A DNA stretch of 55,624 nt from an uncultured Alphaproteobacteria bacterium (GCA_944392315.1 CALXWH010000021.1:1-55624), one strand, 5' to 3'; counted from the stretch's first letter, positions 24,615 through 34,225 are shown. Notes: a model not told the origin generated them from the sequence alone. Translations and numbers: made by a program.

Positions 24615-27083
24615 TTAATGCACCATCTCTTCCGGCAGCAGAGGTGTAACCGGACGTTCCAAAGCCACTTTCAACACATCTTGAACATTTTCAGCCAAGA
24701 CGATATTCAGCTCTTTTTTCACAATATCCGGAAGTTCCGCCAAATCTTTTTCATTTTCCTTCGGAATAATCACGGTTTTAATTCCGCCGCGCAAAGCCGA
24801 AAGCAATTTTTCCTTCAATCCGCCGATAGGAAGAACTCGGCCCTGCAACGTGATTTCACCGGTCATAGCCACATCACTTTTAACCGGAATTTTTGTAAAC
24901 ACGGAAACCAACGTCGTATACATGGTAATACCGGCCGACGGACCATCTTTAGGGGTTGCCCCTTCCGGTACGTGAACATGAACATCTGTTTTTTCAAACA
25001 CTTCAGGGTTAATCCCCAAAGCCCTTGCATGCGAACGAACCACCGAGTAAGCCGTATCAATAGATTCCTTCATCACATCGCCCAACTTACCGGTTTGCTT
25101 AACAATTCCTTTCCCCGGCATATCCACCGCCTCAATAAAGAGGATATCGCCGCCGACTTCCGTCCAAGCCAAACCGGTTGTAACGCCCACGAGATTTTTC
25201 TCTTCGCGTACACCGAAGTGATATTTTTTAATCCCCAAATATTTACTCAAATTGTCCGCATCAACGGTAATATGTTCATCTGCCTTTTTCTTAGCTTTGC
25301 CGCTCTTCTTTTCGCTGTCAAGCAACAAGTCCTTAGCCGATTTACGAGCAATTGTCGCCAATTCACGCTCCAAATTACGCACGCCTGATTCGGATGTATA
25401 ATAGCGAATAACATCACGAATAGCCTCATCGGTAATAAAGAGCTCTGTCGGTTTAATGGCATTTTCTTTAAACACCTTCGGGATAAGGTGGCGTTTGGCA
25501 ATTTCAATTTTCTCCTGCTCGGTATATCCGTCAATCCGAATAATCTCCATACGATCAAGCAACGGTCTCGGCATATCAAGCGAGTTCGCAGTTGTAACAA
25601 ACATCACCTTAGAAAGGTCATAATCCAAATCAAGATAATGATCATTAAAGGTAGCGTTTTGCTCAGGGTCCAACACTTCCAACAAAGCCGAGCTCGGGTC
25701 TCCACGCCAATCAGAACCAAGTTTATCAATTTCATCTAACAAGAACAACGGGTTAGACACGCCTGCCTTTTTGATATTTTGAATAATTTTCCCCGGCATT
25801 GCCCCGATATACGTCCGACGGTGTCCACGGATTTCCGCTTCATCGCGCATACCGCCCAAAGACGCCCGCACGAATTTACGCCCCGTTGCCCGCGCTATAG
25901 AACGCCCCAAAGAAGTTTTACCGACACCCGGCGCCCCAACCAAACAAAGGATAGGGCTCTTCAAATCTTTAGAACGCGCTTGAACTGCCAAATATTCAAT
26001 AATTCTCTCTTTAACTTTCTGCAGCCCATAGTGGTCTTCATCCAAAATTTTAATAGCCTTCGTCAAATTATGACTAATCGGCGAATATTTACCCCACGGC
26101 AAATCCACCAACCAATCCAAATAGTTACGAATGATTGTGGATTCGGCGCTCATCGGACCGGCCGCCTTTAATTTTTTGAGCTCTTGGTTAGCCTTAGCCC
26201 GTGCCTCGTCAGACATTTTGGATTCGGCAATTTTCTTAGCATATTGCTGAATTTCGTCTTCTTCTTCATTTTCAACGCCGGTCAACTCTTTTTGAATAGC
26301 TTTAAGCTGTTCGTTTAAGTAATAATCGCGTTGATTTTTCTCCATCTGAGTTTTAACCCGATCTTTAATTTTATTTTCCGCCGCAATTCTTGCCCCTTCG
26401 GCATTAAGAATTTCCAACAATTTCGTCAACATCGCGCGTTCGTTTTTGCATTCCAACAATTCTTGTTTATCTGCGGTGCGAATATCCAAATTGCCGATAA
26501 CCGTTGCAATCAATTTGCCCAAGTTTTCATGCTGATTAACAATCATCAAACTTTCCTTCGGCATTTTAGAATAATCAAGCGTCTGCTGTTTAAATTTCTC
26601 GCTGACAACCGCCGCCAATGCTTTCAACTCAATCGGGTCGCCATCGTCTTTTTCCAATTCATACGGCGCAACAAAAGCTGTATAATATTCCCCGAACATA
26701 TTTAATTTTTTAACTTTAATCCGCGCAATACCTTCCACCGCCAAATTCAGCGTTCCGTCCGGCATCGTGATAAAGCGTTTAATCCGAGCGAGCGTCCCGA
26801 TATGATACAAATCATCTTCGGTCGGATTTTCGGTAGCAGATTGTTTTTGCGTCAACAAAGCAAGCGGCGTACCAAATTGATAAGCAGCCTTAGCCGCTCT
26901 GAGCGACATAGAACGTCCCACAAACAAAGACGCGGAATTATCCGGAAAGACGACAATATCGCGCAACGACAACACCGGATACTCCATATTTTCCAAAATT
27001 ATTTTATCATCCATCGGTGGAAGAGCATCCTTAGCATCCAAAAATTTTTCATTCCCCAAATCTTTATCTTCAACGCGGCTCAT
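24615..27083 (-). CDS. lon: ATP-dependent protease Lon
   Basis: Cytoplasmic AAA+ serine protease that degrades damaged and regulatory proteins. Seen: N-terminal LON substrate domain beginning YPVLSLRDIVVFPD near residue 34, coiled-coil middle, Walker A GAPGVGKTSLGRSIA near 366-380, Walker B NPLFLLDEIDKLG near 430, sensor RTYIGAMPGK, and the C-terminal protease domain with catalytic Ser in PKDGPSAGITMYT and Lys in LPIGGLKEKLLSALRGG. I start at the ATG at 27083, preceded by AAGGA 8 bases away, giving 822 residues; the frame extends 18 codons upstream. An insertion of Lys/Ser-rich residues (SEKKSGKAKKKADEH) lies before the protease domain. A promoter with flanking inverted repeats lies upstream. 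Confidence 0.97.
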   Translation of the reverse strand: MSRVEDKDLGNEKFLDAKDALPPMDDKIILENMEYPVLSLRDIVVFPDNSASLFVGRSMSLRAAKAAYQFGTPLALLTQKQSATENPTEDDLYHIGTLARIKRFITMPDGTLNLAVEGIARIKVKKLNMFGEYYTAFVAPYELEKDDGDPIELKALAAVVSEKFKQQTLDYSKMPKESLMIVNQHENLGKLIATVIGNLDIRTADKQELLECKNERAMLTKLLEILNAEGARIAAENKIKDRVKTQMEKNQRDYYLNEQLKAIQKELTGVENEEEDEIQQYAKKIAESKMSDEARAKANQELKKLKAAGPMSAESTIIRNYLDWLVDLPWGKYSPISHNLTKAIKILDEDHYGLQKVKERIIEYLAVQARSKDLKSPILCLVGAPGVGKTSLGRSIARATGRKFVRASLGGMRDEAEIRGHRRTYIGAMPGKIIQNIKKAGVSNPLFLLDEIDKLGSDWRGDPSSALLEVLDPEQNATFNDHYLDLDYDLSKVMFVTTANSLDMPRPLLDRMEIIRIDGYTEQEKIEIAKRHLIPKVFKENAIKPTELFITDEAIRDVIRYYTSESGVRNLERELATIARKSAKDLLLDSEKKSGKAKKKADEHITVDADNLSKYLGIKKYHFGVREEKNLVGVTTGLAWTEVGGDILFIEAVDMPGKGIVKQTGKLGDVMKESIDTAYSVVRSHARALGINPEVFEKTDVHVHVPEGATPKDGPSAGITMYTTLVSVFTKIPVKSDVAMTGEITLQGRVLPIGGLKEKLLSALRGGIKTVIIPKENEKDLAELPDIVKKELNIVLAENVQDVLKVALERPVTPLLPEEMVH

Positions 27084-27204
27084 TACAACATCCTTACAAA
27101 TAACCAAAACCAACAAACGCCCGATGACGAGCGGCAAGCCACATTTTCAAACCGAAATTCCCTCCCGTTTGAAATAAAACGACACTCCCCTCTCGGACGA
27201 GTAT

Positions 27205-27233
27205 TATATAGTGTCGCCCCCCATCTTCTGCAA
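27205..27233 (-). promoter_or_regulatory. Promoter of lon with flanking inverted repeat
   Basis: Minus strand TTGCAG (27228-27233), 17-base spacer, TATATA (27205-27210). CGACACT and AGTGTCG half-sites (27180-27186 and 27210-27216) flank the -10 and predicted start, 23 bases apart, and could be an operator. No clear heat-shock (sigma-32) consensus is seen. Confidence 0.45.
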
Positions 27234-27330
27234 TACCTGAAATATAATTTTGCAAAATCCACACAAAGTTCGCAACCATCGCTGCGTTTAATCCACAATA
27301 AAAAAGTCAATCTCCAAAGCAAAACAACAT

Positions 27331-29322
27331 TTAGTCTTCGGTAATCAAACGAATAGATTCCAACCTTTTAATTTCATCACGACATTTCATCGCTTTTTCA
27401 AATTCCAAATCTGTCGCATATTGCTTCATTTCTTTAGTCAAGCGTTTAATCTCTTTAGCAATATTTTCCAATTTATCGCGAGCAATCGGCGCCGTCAATT
27501 CTTTATCGCCGTCCGCTTCCGTCATTGTCTGCAAAACAGAAGAAATAGCTTTTTTAATCGTTTTGGGCACAATACCGTGCTCTTGGTTATACTGAAATTG
27601 TTTTTTGCGCCGCCGTTCGGTTTCATCCAACGCCATTTTGATTGAATCCGTCATTTTATCGGCATAAAGCACCACGCGTCCCTCGGCATTACGCGCCGCC
27701 CGCCCGATAGTCTGAATAAGCGAGCGATAAGACCGCAAAAAGCCCTCTTTGTCGGCATCCAAAATAGCCACCAACGAACACTCCGGAATATCCAGCCCTT
27801 CACGCAAGAGGTTAATTCCGACCAAAACGTCAAACACACCTTGGCGCAAATCTCTGATAATTTCAATACGCTCAAGCGTATCCACATCCGAGTGCAAATA
27901 GCGCACTTTAATCCCGTTTTCCTTCAAATATTCGGTCAAATCTTCAGCCATTTTTTTTGTTAAAGTCGTCACAAGCGCCCGCTCGCCTTTATCAATAACC
28001 CGCCGACACTCCGCCATCAAATCATCCACTTGCGTTTCCACCGGTTTAACCACACAAACCGGATCCATCAACCCCGTCGGACGAATAACCTGCTCTGCAA
28101 ACACACCGTGACTTTGTTCCAGTTCCCAATCTCCGGGAGTAGCGGAAACAAAAATAGTCGGCGCCCGAAACTTATCCCACTCCTCAAATTTAAGCGGACG
28201 GTTATCCACGCACGAAGGCAACCTAAAACCATAATCGGCAAGTGTGGTTTTACGGTTTCTGTCGCCCCGATACATACCCCCGATTTGCGGCACGGAAATA
28301 TGGCTCTCATCAATAAACAGCAACGCATCTTTCGGAAAATACTCAAACAACGTTGGCGGCGGTTCCCCCGGAGCGCGTCCGGTCAAATAGCGCGAATAAT
28401 TTTCAATTCCCTTGCAGTGTCCGGTCGTTTCCATCATTTCCAAATCAAAACGCGTGCGTTGTTCTAGGCGTTGCGCTTCCACCAATTTATTTTGCGACCG
28501 CAGTTCTTCTAACCGAATAGCCAAATCTTCTTTAATGTGCATCATTGCTTGTGAAAGAGCCGGTCTCGGTGTCACATAGTGGTTCGCCGGATAAACGGTA
28601 ATTTCTTCCAAATCAGCGGTTTTCTTTCCGGTCAAAACATCAAATTCGCTGATTTTCTCAATTTCATCCCCAAAAAACGAAACCCGCCAAGCTCTATCTT
28701 CATAGTGCGCCGGAAAGATATCCAACGTATCGCCTTTAACCCGAAACGTAGAACGAACAAAGTTAACCTGATTACGTTCATATTGAAGCGTTGCCAGGTT
28801 TTGATAAACCTCTTTCGGGTCCACCGTCACACCCTTTTTAAGCGAGAACGCCATAGATGAATACGATTCCATACTACCCAAACCATAAATACACGAAACC
28901 GACGCCACGATAATGACATCTTTTTCCTCCAACACATTACGTGTTGCCCCATGTCTCATTCGGTCAATTTGTTCATTAATGGCCGAATCTTTTTCAATAT
29001 ACGTATCTGTTTTAGGAATATACGCTTCCGGCTGATAATAGTCGTAGTACGAAACAAAATATTCCACATGGTTATGCGGAAAAAACTCTTTCATTTCGGC
29101 ATAAAGTTGAGCTGCCAAAATTTTATTCGGCGCCATAATCAAGGTCGGCTTTTTCATCTCCTCAATAATTTTAGCCATAGTAAAAGTTTTACCGGAACCG
29201 GTAACCCCTAAAAGCACTTGATTTCTCTCGCCTCTACGCAAGCCTTCGCACAACTGTCTGATAGCTTCCGGCTGGTCGCCCGACGGCTGAAACGGGCTGA
29301 CGACTTCAAACTGATTACTCAT
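27331..29322 (-). CDS. uvrB: Excinuclease ABC subunit B UvrB
   Basis: Damage-verifying helicase-like subunit of nucleotide excision repair. Seen: [18 protein letters not shown] near the N-terminus, Walker [14 protein letters not shown] near residues 38-50, the beta-hairpin region [17 protein letters not shown] near 88-104, DESH box [12 protein letters not shown] near 338, motifs [16 protein letters not shown] and [12 protein letters not shown], and a C-terminal UVR motif ([24 protein letters not shown]) for UvrC contact. The conserved N-terminus begins at the ATG at 29322 (12 codons inside the open frame); there is no SD and a -10 box ends only six bases upstream, so the mRNA may be leaderless. 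uvrA and uvrC are not here. Confidence 0.97.
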   Translation of the reverse strand: MSNQFEVVSPFQPSGDQPEAIRQLCEGLRRGERNQVLLGVTGSGKTFTMAKIIEEMKKPTLIMAPNKILAAQLYAEMKEFFPHNHVEYFVSYYDYYQPEAYIPKTDTYIEKDSAINEQIDRMRHGATRNVLEEKDVIIVASVSCIYGLGSMESYSSMAFSLKKGVTVDPKEVYQNLATLQYERNQVNFVRSTFRVKGDTLDIFPAHYEDRAWRVSFFGDEIEKISEFDVLTGKKTADLEEITVYPANHYVTPRPALSQAMMHIKEDLAIRLEELRSQNKLVEAQRLEQRTRFDLEMMETTGHCKGIENYSRYLTGRAPGEPPPTLFEYFPKDALLFIDESHISVPQIGGMYRGDRNRKTTLADYGFRLPSCVDNRPLKFEEWDKFRAPTIFVSATPGDWELEQSHGVFAEQVIRPTGLMDPVCVVKPVETQVDDLMAECRRVIDKGERALVTTLTKKMAEDLTEYLKENGIKVRYLHSDVDTLERIEIIRDLRQGVFDVLVGINLLREGLDIPECSLVAILDADKEGFLRSYRSLIQTIGRAARNAEGRVVLYADKMTDSIKMALDETERRRKKQFQYNQEHGIVPKTIKKAISSVLQTMTEADGDKELTAPIARDKLENIAKEIKRLTKEMKQYATDLEFEKAMKCRDEIKRLESIRLITED

Positions 29323-29328
29323 ACGAAA

Positions 29329-29358
29329 TATATAGAACACCCCGCGCCCAAAAGTCAA
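29329..29358 (-). promoter_or_regulatory. Promoter of uvrB, predicting a leaderless mRNA
   Basis: Minus strand TTGACT (29353-29358), 18-base spacer, TATATA (29329-29334), then six bases to the ATG at 29322. Transcription would begin at or next to the A of the start codon, matching the absence of an SD. No LexA box was recognised. Confidence 0.5.
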
Positions 29359-29382
29359 GCCCCGCCAACAAAAACAAAAAAA

Positions 29383-29409
29383 GCGGCAATCTCAAAAAAA
29401 GATTACCGC
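29383..29409 (-). terminator. Terminator of the 293-residue membrane protein gene
   Basis: Ten-base-pair stem GCGGTAATCT / AGATTGCCGC with one G-T pair, followed by seven T on the minus strand. Confidence 0.85.
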
Positions 29410-29423
29410 CACCAACATCAGAT

Positions 29424-30305
29424 TTAGCTCAGAAAATAAAGTTTCTTTTGCTCATCATACTGCAAATCAATGCTACGCTCATCATTTCCATCCACGTGAA
29501 AGCGTACCATATCCACATCACGCACTTCTAACACATCAACCACATTGTCTCTGCTAAGGAGCACAAAAAGAAGTTTAAACCAATTATCTTCCAGCTCCAC
29601 CATCAAAAAGTGCTTAATATCAACTTGCAGATGATAACACAGTTCCTTAAATCCGAACTCATCAATTCTATCATTGTCAGAAACTGCATCCAAGCGATAA
29701 TAAGCAGCCTTACTCCAAAAATCAGAATAGACCATTTTACCCGCAGTCAAACTTTTCATTTCATCTAGGCGACACACCTTTCCCGGCACAACGACAAAGA
29801 CGTCACGAAAGACTTTGTCTGCAAAAAAGACCATATCTTCATCTTGGGCATAACCCAAATAAAGCCCCAGAGGATAGCTTTCGCTATACACATAACAAGC
29901 CTTAGAAGGGGCATATTCCAGCAACATCATCGGCACATCGCCGAACCGCCTTTTGTACAAAGCAAAGGACTTTCTTTCAACAACACGCCGCTTACGAGCT
30001 CTCAAAAAGACACCGTCACGTACCATGCCAAAATGGCTCTCACCCAAAGCATAGATTAAAAGTCTTTCTTTCTTTTGCCCCACACCGACAATCATCGCAT
30101 CATTAGACACCACCAACGTCGTAAAAAAGCCAACCAAATAAAAAATAAGCGGCAGGCTCCATATCCACGTCATGGATGTAAAGACGATCATCATGAAGTA
30201 CACAACCAACACGCAAAACAAAAACATTCCATTTTTGTTAAATGCAAATTTCCAACGTCTGGCAGAACGCCACAGGCCGGACTGCCAAAAAAATAATAGA
30301 TCCAT
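29424..30305 (-). CDS. Membrane protein of unknown function (293 residues)
   Basis: Not recognised. Two adjacent transmembrane helices are seen near residues 26-46 (GMFLFCVLVVYFMMIVFTSM) and 50-68 (LPLIFYLVGFFTTLVVS), preceded by a basic cytoplasmic N-terminus. The remaining ~220 residues look soluble and are rich in Val, Phe, Tyr and Asp, with a possible PH-like (bacterial photosystem-type) beta region after the helices; that fold guess is weak. The two-helix plus soluble-tail plan recalls the 245-residue gene at 33488 and may mean a related role, but I see no clear sequence similarity. It has its own promoter and terminator, so it is a single-gene unit. Confidence 0.7.
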   Translation of the reverse strand: MDLLFFWQSGLWRSARRWKFAFNKNGMFLFCVLVVYFMMIVFTSMTWIWSLPLIFYLVGFFTTLVVSNDAMIVGVGQKKERLLIYALGESHFGMVRDGVFLRARKRRVVERKSFALYKRRFGDVPMMLLEYAPSKACYVYSESYPLGLYLGYAQDEDMVFFADKVFRDVFVVVPGKVCRLDEMKSLTAGKMVYSDFWSKAAYYRLDAVSDNDRIDEFGFKELCYHLQVDIKHFLMVELEDNWFKLLFVLLSRDNVVDVLEVRDVDMVRFHVDGNDERSIDLQYDEQKKLYFLS

Positions 30306-30346
30306 AAAACAAAATTTAAATTAGACATAAAAATACATTTTTGGAC

Positions 30347-30375
30347 AATCTAACACGCTAAAAAAAATATTTCAA
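30347..30375 (-). promoter_or_regulatory. Promoter of the 293-residue membrane protein gene
   Basis: Minus strand TTGAAA (30370-30375), 17-base spacer, TAGATT (30347-30352), about 42 bases before the ATG. Confidence 0.5.
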
Positions 30376-30383
30376 CTTTTTTC

Positions 30384-30707
30384 TCAGATAAAACACGAAA
30401 AAATATTTCCCTGATGTTTCAAAATTAAATCCGCCAAAATATAAGCGGCCACTGCGCCCAAAGCCAAATTCACAATCACGATATAGAGTCTGGAAACGAC
30501 CTCGCCTTCTTTAATTAACAGCGTCACCTCCACCACACGGCAAAGTTTCGCGCCCACAAAAGCAGCCAACGCCGCCCACAAGCACCAACGTGCCCACTCC
30601 ATATAATCCAGCGCCGCTAATCCCAAAGCAAGAGCCAAAAGAATAAGCGACCAAAAAAACAAAAAACTGTCCCAACAGCTGAGACGATTTTTTAAACTGA
30701 CATTCAT
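30384..30707 (-). CDS. Small hydrophobic membrane protein of unknown function (107 residues)
   Basis: Not recognised. Three or four hydrophobic segments are visible (SFLFFWSLILLALALGLAAL, WCLWAALAAFVGAKLC, and IVIVNLALGAVAAYILADLIL), joined by short charged loops including EVTLLIKEGEVVSRLYI. The ATG at 30707 is preceded only by a weak AGG. It follows the MORN-type exported protein on the same strand after an 86-base gap, and precedes the 293-residue membrane protein. Codon-level appearance and the clean membrane pattern support a real gene, but its small size and unknown family keep confidence moderate. Confidence 0.55.
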   Translation of the reverse strand: MNVSLKNRLSCWDSFLFFWSLILLALALGLAALDYMEWARWCLWAALAAFVGAKLCRVVEVTLLIKEGEVVSRLYIVIVNLALGAVAAYILADLILKHQGNIFSCFI

Positions 30708-30793
30708 AACCTAAAAATAATAAAACGGACATAACAATATTAAAACGCAATATAACTATGCCCGAAAAACCATAAACGCAAGAAAAAAATACA

Positions 30794-31540
30794 TTATCTA
30801 TCGCAAGGAATTTTTCCCTCATCTTGGAAAGCGCGTAATTGCACCGTCGTCATTTCCATTTTCAGACCATCTGCGGTCATGCAATATCCAGAAACCGGCT
30901 CACCATCCTTAAACGTCACTTTAAACCGCTCATTACCATCAGCATAAAAAGCCGAAACGTCACCATTTTCTTTTCCGTCTTGATAAAAAGCCTCACTTAA
31001 AAGGGTTCCGTTTTCAAATAACATCAAGGCTCGCCCTTGCTTTGCACCGTCAACAAATCTCACCTTAGAAAGCAATTTACCGCTTGGATAGCGTTCACGC
31101 ACTTCACCGTTAACAAGTTTTCCGGTTTCAATCTCATGCAATAGCCCATCCGCCTCCATACGAATTTCTTTACTCTCATAAATCCGTTCTGGTGGCGTTG
31201 CATCATTAGACCAAGAGACAACCTCGGAACGAGTTGCATTTTCACTGTTTTCCGCAGCCATAGTAGGCAGATTCGCCTCCAAGCTCGCTCCGCCAAGAGA
31301 CGCCGGAGCATTTTTTTCCGCTGTTTCAGAAGATACCATGTCAGGCGCTTGAGCAGCAGAACTTTCCATAACAAGAGCATCGGCGGTTTCTTCACCTTCC
31401 ATCTGAAAATCTAACGTTGGCATTGCGCCTCCCCAATTTCCACCTTCTTCATCATCCAACATCTGCGCTTTTGCCATTCCGGAAAACAGCATAGCCACGC
31501 CCAACATCAGCAAAATTTTTTTGTGCTTAAACAAAACCAT
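30794..31540 (-). CDS. Exported MORN/YwqK-type repeat protein
   Basis: Probable periplasmic or surface protein. The start at 31540 is the third in-frame ATG and has GGAGG six bases upstream. Residues 1-25 form a signal peptide (ILLMLGVAMLFSGMAKA, likely cut before Gln). A low-complexity Ala/Glu/Ser region follows, then from about residue 140 three to four repeats of the MORN_2/YwqK pattern: RYPSGKLLSKVRFVDGAKQG, LFENGTLLSEAFYQDGKENG, FYADGNERFKVTFKDGEPVSG. Such repeats are common in Bacteroidota and fusobacteria and in some secreted proteins; function is usually unknown. The gene lies just downstream of tRNA-Ser on the same strand. Confidence 0.75.
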   Translation of the reverse strand: MVLFKHKKILLMLGVAMLFSGMAKAQMLDDEEGGNWGGAMPTLDFQMEGEETADALVMESSAAQAPDMVSSETAEKNAPASLGGASLEANLPTMAAENSENATRSEVVSWSNDATPPERIYESKEIRMEADGLLHEIETGKLVNGEVRERYPSGKLLSKVRFVDGAKQGRALMLFENGTLLSEAFYQDGKENGDVSAFYADGNERFKVTFKDGEPVSGYCMTADGLKMEMTTVQLRAFQDEGKIPCDR

Positions 31541-31632
31541 AAACATCCTCCGCAAAACATTTTACTCACTTCAGATAATAGCCCCCAAAAGTTAAGATAA
31601 ATATAAAAAGGAAGAAATTTTTGAATACAAAA

Positions 31633-31658
31633 AATCCCTTGCGAAAACACAAGGGATT
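31633..31658 (-). terminator. Terminator of tRNA-Ser
   Basis: Nine-base-pair stem AATCCCTTG / CAAGGGATT followed by six T on the minus strand, five bases after the CCA end. Confidence 0.85.
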
Positions 31659-31662
31659 GAAT

Positions 31663-31753
31663 TGGCGGAGATGTAGGGATTCGAACCCCAGGAGGACTTG
31701 CGCCCTCGTCTGATTTCAAGTCAGGTGCATTAAACCAGCTCTGCCACATCTCC
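31663..31753 (-). tRNA. tRNA-Ser (UGA anticodon)
   Basis: Class II tRNA of 91 nucleotides with encoded CCA. Acceptor stem GGAGATG / CATCTCC, discriminator G, anticodon stem CTGA / TCAG with loop CTTGAAA giving anticodon UGA, a long variable arm (GAGGGCGCAAGTCCTC region) and a GGTTCGAATCC T arm. It reads UCA, UCG and UCU/UCN codons by wobble. A consensus promoter and a terminator show that it is an independent unit. Confidence 0.97.
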
Positions 31754-31783
31754 ATCAGAACCTGCCATAACGGCAACGAAAGA

Positions 31784-31812
31784 AAATTAGAATATATTTT
31801 TTGAAACGTCAA
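31784..31812 (-). promoter_or_regulatory. Promoter of tRNA-Ser
   Basis: Minus strand TTGACG (31807-31812), 17-base spacer, TAATTT (31784-31789), 30 bases before the tRNA. Confidence 0.6.
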
Positions 31813-31898
31813 GATTTTTTTTCAAAATCTTACACATTTTTTATTTCCGCCACTTTTCCAACATTTCCCCACAATTAAAAACACTTTTATGATATAAA

Positions 31899-31932
31899 AA
31901 AAGGCACTCCGCCATAAAACGAAATGCCTTTT
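31899..31932 (-). terminator. Terminator of the DUF4139 gene
   Basis: Eight-base-pair stem AAAAGGCA / TGCCTTTT with an 18-base loop, followed by a T run on the minus strand, 16 bases after the stop. Confidence 0.7.
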
Positions 31933-31948
31933 AAAAGAGAGTTACGGA

Positions 31949-33439
31949 TTATTCCAAGAAAATCAAAGCACAATCACCATGCTCATATTTATTTTGCAAG
32001 CTGACTTTAATTTCTTGAGTAGCCCCCGCCGCCACCTTAAACTTCCAAACATGAAGATTACCTTTTTCATCTTCACCTTTGATACTTTCGCTAATAATCT
32101 TAGCACCACTAGGCATTGGCTGTTTCAAAATCAAATTAGCCTCATATTTAGCTTTATTGGTAACTTTATAAACAACTTCATAAAGATTAGTCTGTTCAAT
32201 CGTCACACAAGTATCTTTAGTAGATTTCTTATATTTACGCTCACTAATTTTTTGAATATCCGTCACCTGACCTTCTGCATAAATATCAAAGAATTTACCC
32301 AACTGCAACTCAATTTCCTGTCCTTCGGCCTTATTAGAAAGGGTATTCTCGCCCACAAATTGCAGCGCTCCATTTTTATCATAGTCATAAAAGCTGATTT
32401 TCCCTTTAGGCAACGGCATCCCCAAACCATCTTCTGCCACATTGCTAAAACGACAAATCAAACTCGGATTAACATCTTCAAACGCGGTTTTTTCCTCCTT
32501 AAAAGACAAGGTAGAAAAGATTGTACCTTCTTTTAAATATTTAACCTTCGGTGCACTAACAAAAGACACCTGTTTAATCTGTCCGTCTTTAAGCGATGTC
32601 GGTTGCGGAATTTGATACATATAATATCCGCCCAAAGCCTCAGGCGTCGTCATCACCGCGCTTTCCGCAAAACTATCCACCATAGCATTCAAAGCACTGG
32701 CAGACTTCAGCGACCACACCGGCATAACCGCACGGCTGACCGTATTAACATCACCGGCAATCAAATTAACTTTGACATTATCATACGCACTCCCCGAGTT
32801 GTTGTTCAAAGAAACACGCCCCAAGAGCTCCAATGTTTTATCATCATTAACCTTAGCCACATAATCGGCTTCCCAAGAAAAGCCGGACGTCAAATACGCC
32901 AAATAAAGATTTTTATCACCATCTTCTTGCGCTTCAGCCTTAGCTTTCAAAACCGGTGTGCTGTTCAAACCGAGAGGCACTTTATCAAAGAGCACCCTCC
33001 CCGGAAAATTCGTTTCAATTCCATAATCAAATTTCAGTACCGGCGTTGCCCCGTCAACCGCTAACAATGTCGCTTTTTCATAAACATTCTGCCCCGTAGA
33101 TGGATTCGTGCGCACGGTTTTAACCTCTTTGCCGACATAAGCATTCAGCATATTCATATAATTAACGCCGGCGTAGTCATAATTTTGTTCCAAAATTTTA
33201 ATTCCGTCACCAAAAATAAACGCCGATTCCGGACGCATTTGTCTGGCCACTTCATCAAAAACAATCTCGTTCACCCCTTTTTTGAGAGGAACTTTCTGAC
33301 TTTTTTTAATCAATGCCAGATTCTGATTATAAATTGTAATTTCAGTAGAAGAAGCCGGAGCCAACGCCCAAGCTTGAGACGCCGCAGCAAAGCTGACAGC
33401 AGAAACCACTACCGAAAATAAAACACTCTTAAATTTCAT
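31949..33439 (-). CDS. Exported DUF4139 domain-containing protein
   Basis: Predicted periplasmic protein of 496 residues; family function is not established. The ATG at 33439 has GGGAGGG seven bases upstream; a TTG one codon earlier opens the frame. A signal peptide of about 25 residues (SVLFSVVVSAVSFAAASQAWA) is followed by TEITIYNQNLALIKKSQKVPL, KGVNEIVFDEVARQMRPES and, near residue 190, YLTSGFSWEADYVAKVNDDK with LNNNSGSAYDNVKVNLIAGDVN, the core DUF4139 signature. The C-terminal half is beta-rich (YKVTNKAKYEANLILKQPMP; WKFKVAAGATQEIKVSLQNKY), typical of the family. It follows the 245-residue membrane gene by about 48 bases and may be cotranscribed with it. Confidence 0.85.
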   Translation of the reverse strand: MKFKSVLFSVVVSAVSFAAASQAWALAPASSTEITIYNQNLALIKKSQKVPLKKGVNEIVFDEVARQMRPESAFIFGDGIKILEQNYDYAGVNYMNMLNAYVGKEVKTVRTNPSTGQNVYEKATLLAVDGATPVLKFDYGIETNFPGRVLFDKVPLGLNSTPVLKAKAEAQEDGDKNLYLAYLTSGFSWEADYVAKVNDDKTLELLGRVSLNNNSGSAYDNVKVNLIAGDVNTVSRAVMPVWSLKSASALNAMVDSFAESAVMTTPEALGGYYMYQIPQPTSLKDGQIKQVSFVSAPKVKYLKEGTIFSTLSFKEEKTAFEDVNPSLICRFSNVAEDGLGMPLPKGKISFYDYDKNGALQFVGENTLSNKAEGQEIELQLGKFFDIYAEGQVTDIQKISERKYKKSTKDTCVTIEQTNLYEVVYKVTNKAKYEANLILKQPMPSGAKIISESIKGEDEKGNLHVWKFKVAAGATQEIKVSLQNKYEHGDCALIFLE

Positions 33440-33487
33440 CAAATATCCCTCCCAAAAAAATTTTAGAACATCCCTTAAATATGATAC

Positions 33488-34225
33488 TTAACGCGCTTTG
33501 TCAACTTTAAGCAGACCACGCAAAACATCAATCTGCGTCAACACAGCCTCCAATCTCCCCACAAACTTTATCAACGCATTAAACTTCAAGAGCGAAAATT
33601 GATGATAAAGCCGCTTTTTAGAAACAAAGCAGAAACACATTTTCTGCCATGCAAAATGGATTGTCACCGTATCCGCCTCCAAAATTTTGCGCAAGTTTTC
33701 AGCCTCGGCCTTAAGTTTAGCGTCATCCAGCAAATTTTGCGCCTCGTCATCACAATCAATCGTCAAAATAACACCTTTAAACACCGTTCCCCTAATTTCA
33801 AAAAACTTAGAAGATATGAGCGTAAACAAGCAATCTTCTTCCACACAAAATCCTTCGCCGCGAACAACCGCCCGACAATCGCGTAAATTATACGTCCAAT
33901 TTTCCCAAACCGGATATTTATCATCAATACCCGCCCCATAATCAAAACGAATATCCTTAAATAAAGATTGTCCTTTGGCAAAAATCAAACTTTCGCCCTT
34001 CGTCTGGAGCCCCTCGCGCAATTCTCTGAGCATCACCCCGAGCACCACGCCAATCAGCGGCAATAAAATCAACCACAAGCGCCAATCATGCACATACATC
34101 AGCACCAACCCGGCCAACACCCCGCCGATAACCACAACCAACCCCGCTTGCAGCAAATAGCGCTTGCGCCAAAATTCCAACACTTTCACATCATGCGCCA
34201 ATATTTTTCTATAATCTTCATGCAT
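33488..34225 (-). CDS. Two-helix membrane protein, possibly DUF3137-like
   Basis: Unknown function. Seen: a charged N-terminus (about 25 residues), two close transmembrane helices near 27-45 (AGLVVVIGGVLAGLVLMYV) and 50-66 (LWLILLPLIGVVLGVML), then a soluble domain of about 175 residues that is alternately beta and helical and contains FAKGQSLFKDIRFDYG and CRAVVRGEGFCVEEDCLF. The plan of two helices followed by a DYG/V-rich soluble part resembles DUF3137 proteins, but I cannot confirm family membership. It lies upstream of the DUF4139 gene on the same strand and divergent from the large 1195-residue protein. SD weak (AAAAGA). Confidence 0.65.
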   Translation of the reverse strand: MHEDYRKILAHDVKVLEFWRKRYLLQAGLVVVIGGVLAGLVLMYVHDWRLWLILLPLIGVVLGVMLRELREGLQTKGESLIFAKGQSLFKDIRFDYGAGIDDKYPVWENWTYNLRDCRAVVRGEGFCVEEDCLFTLISSKFFEIRGTVFKGVILTIDCDDEAQNLLDDAKLKAEAENLRKILEADTVTIHFAWQKMCFCFVSKKRLYHQFSLLKFNALIKFVGRLEAVLTQIDVLRGLLKVDKAR

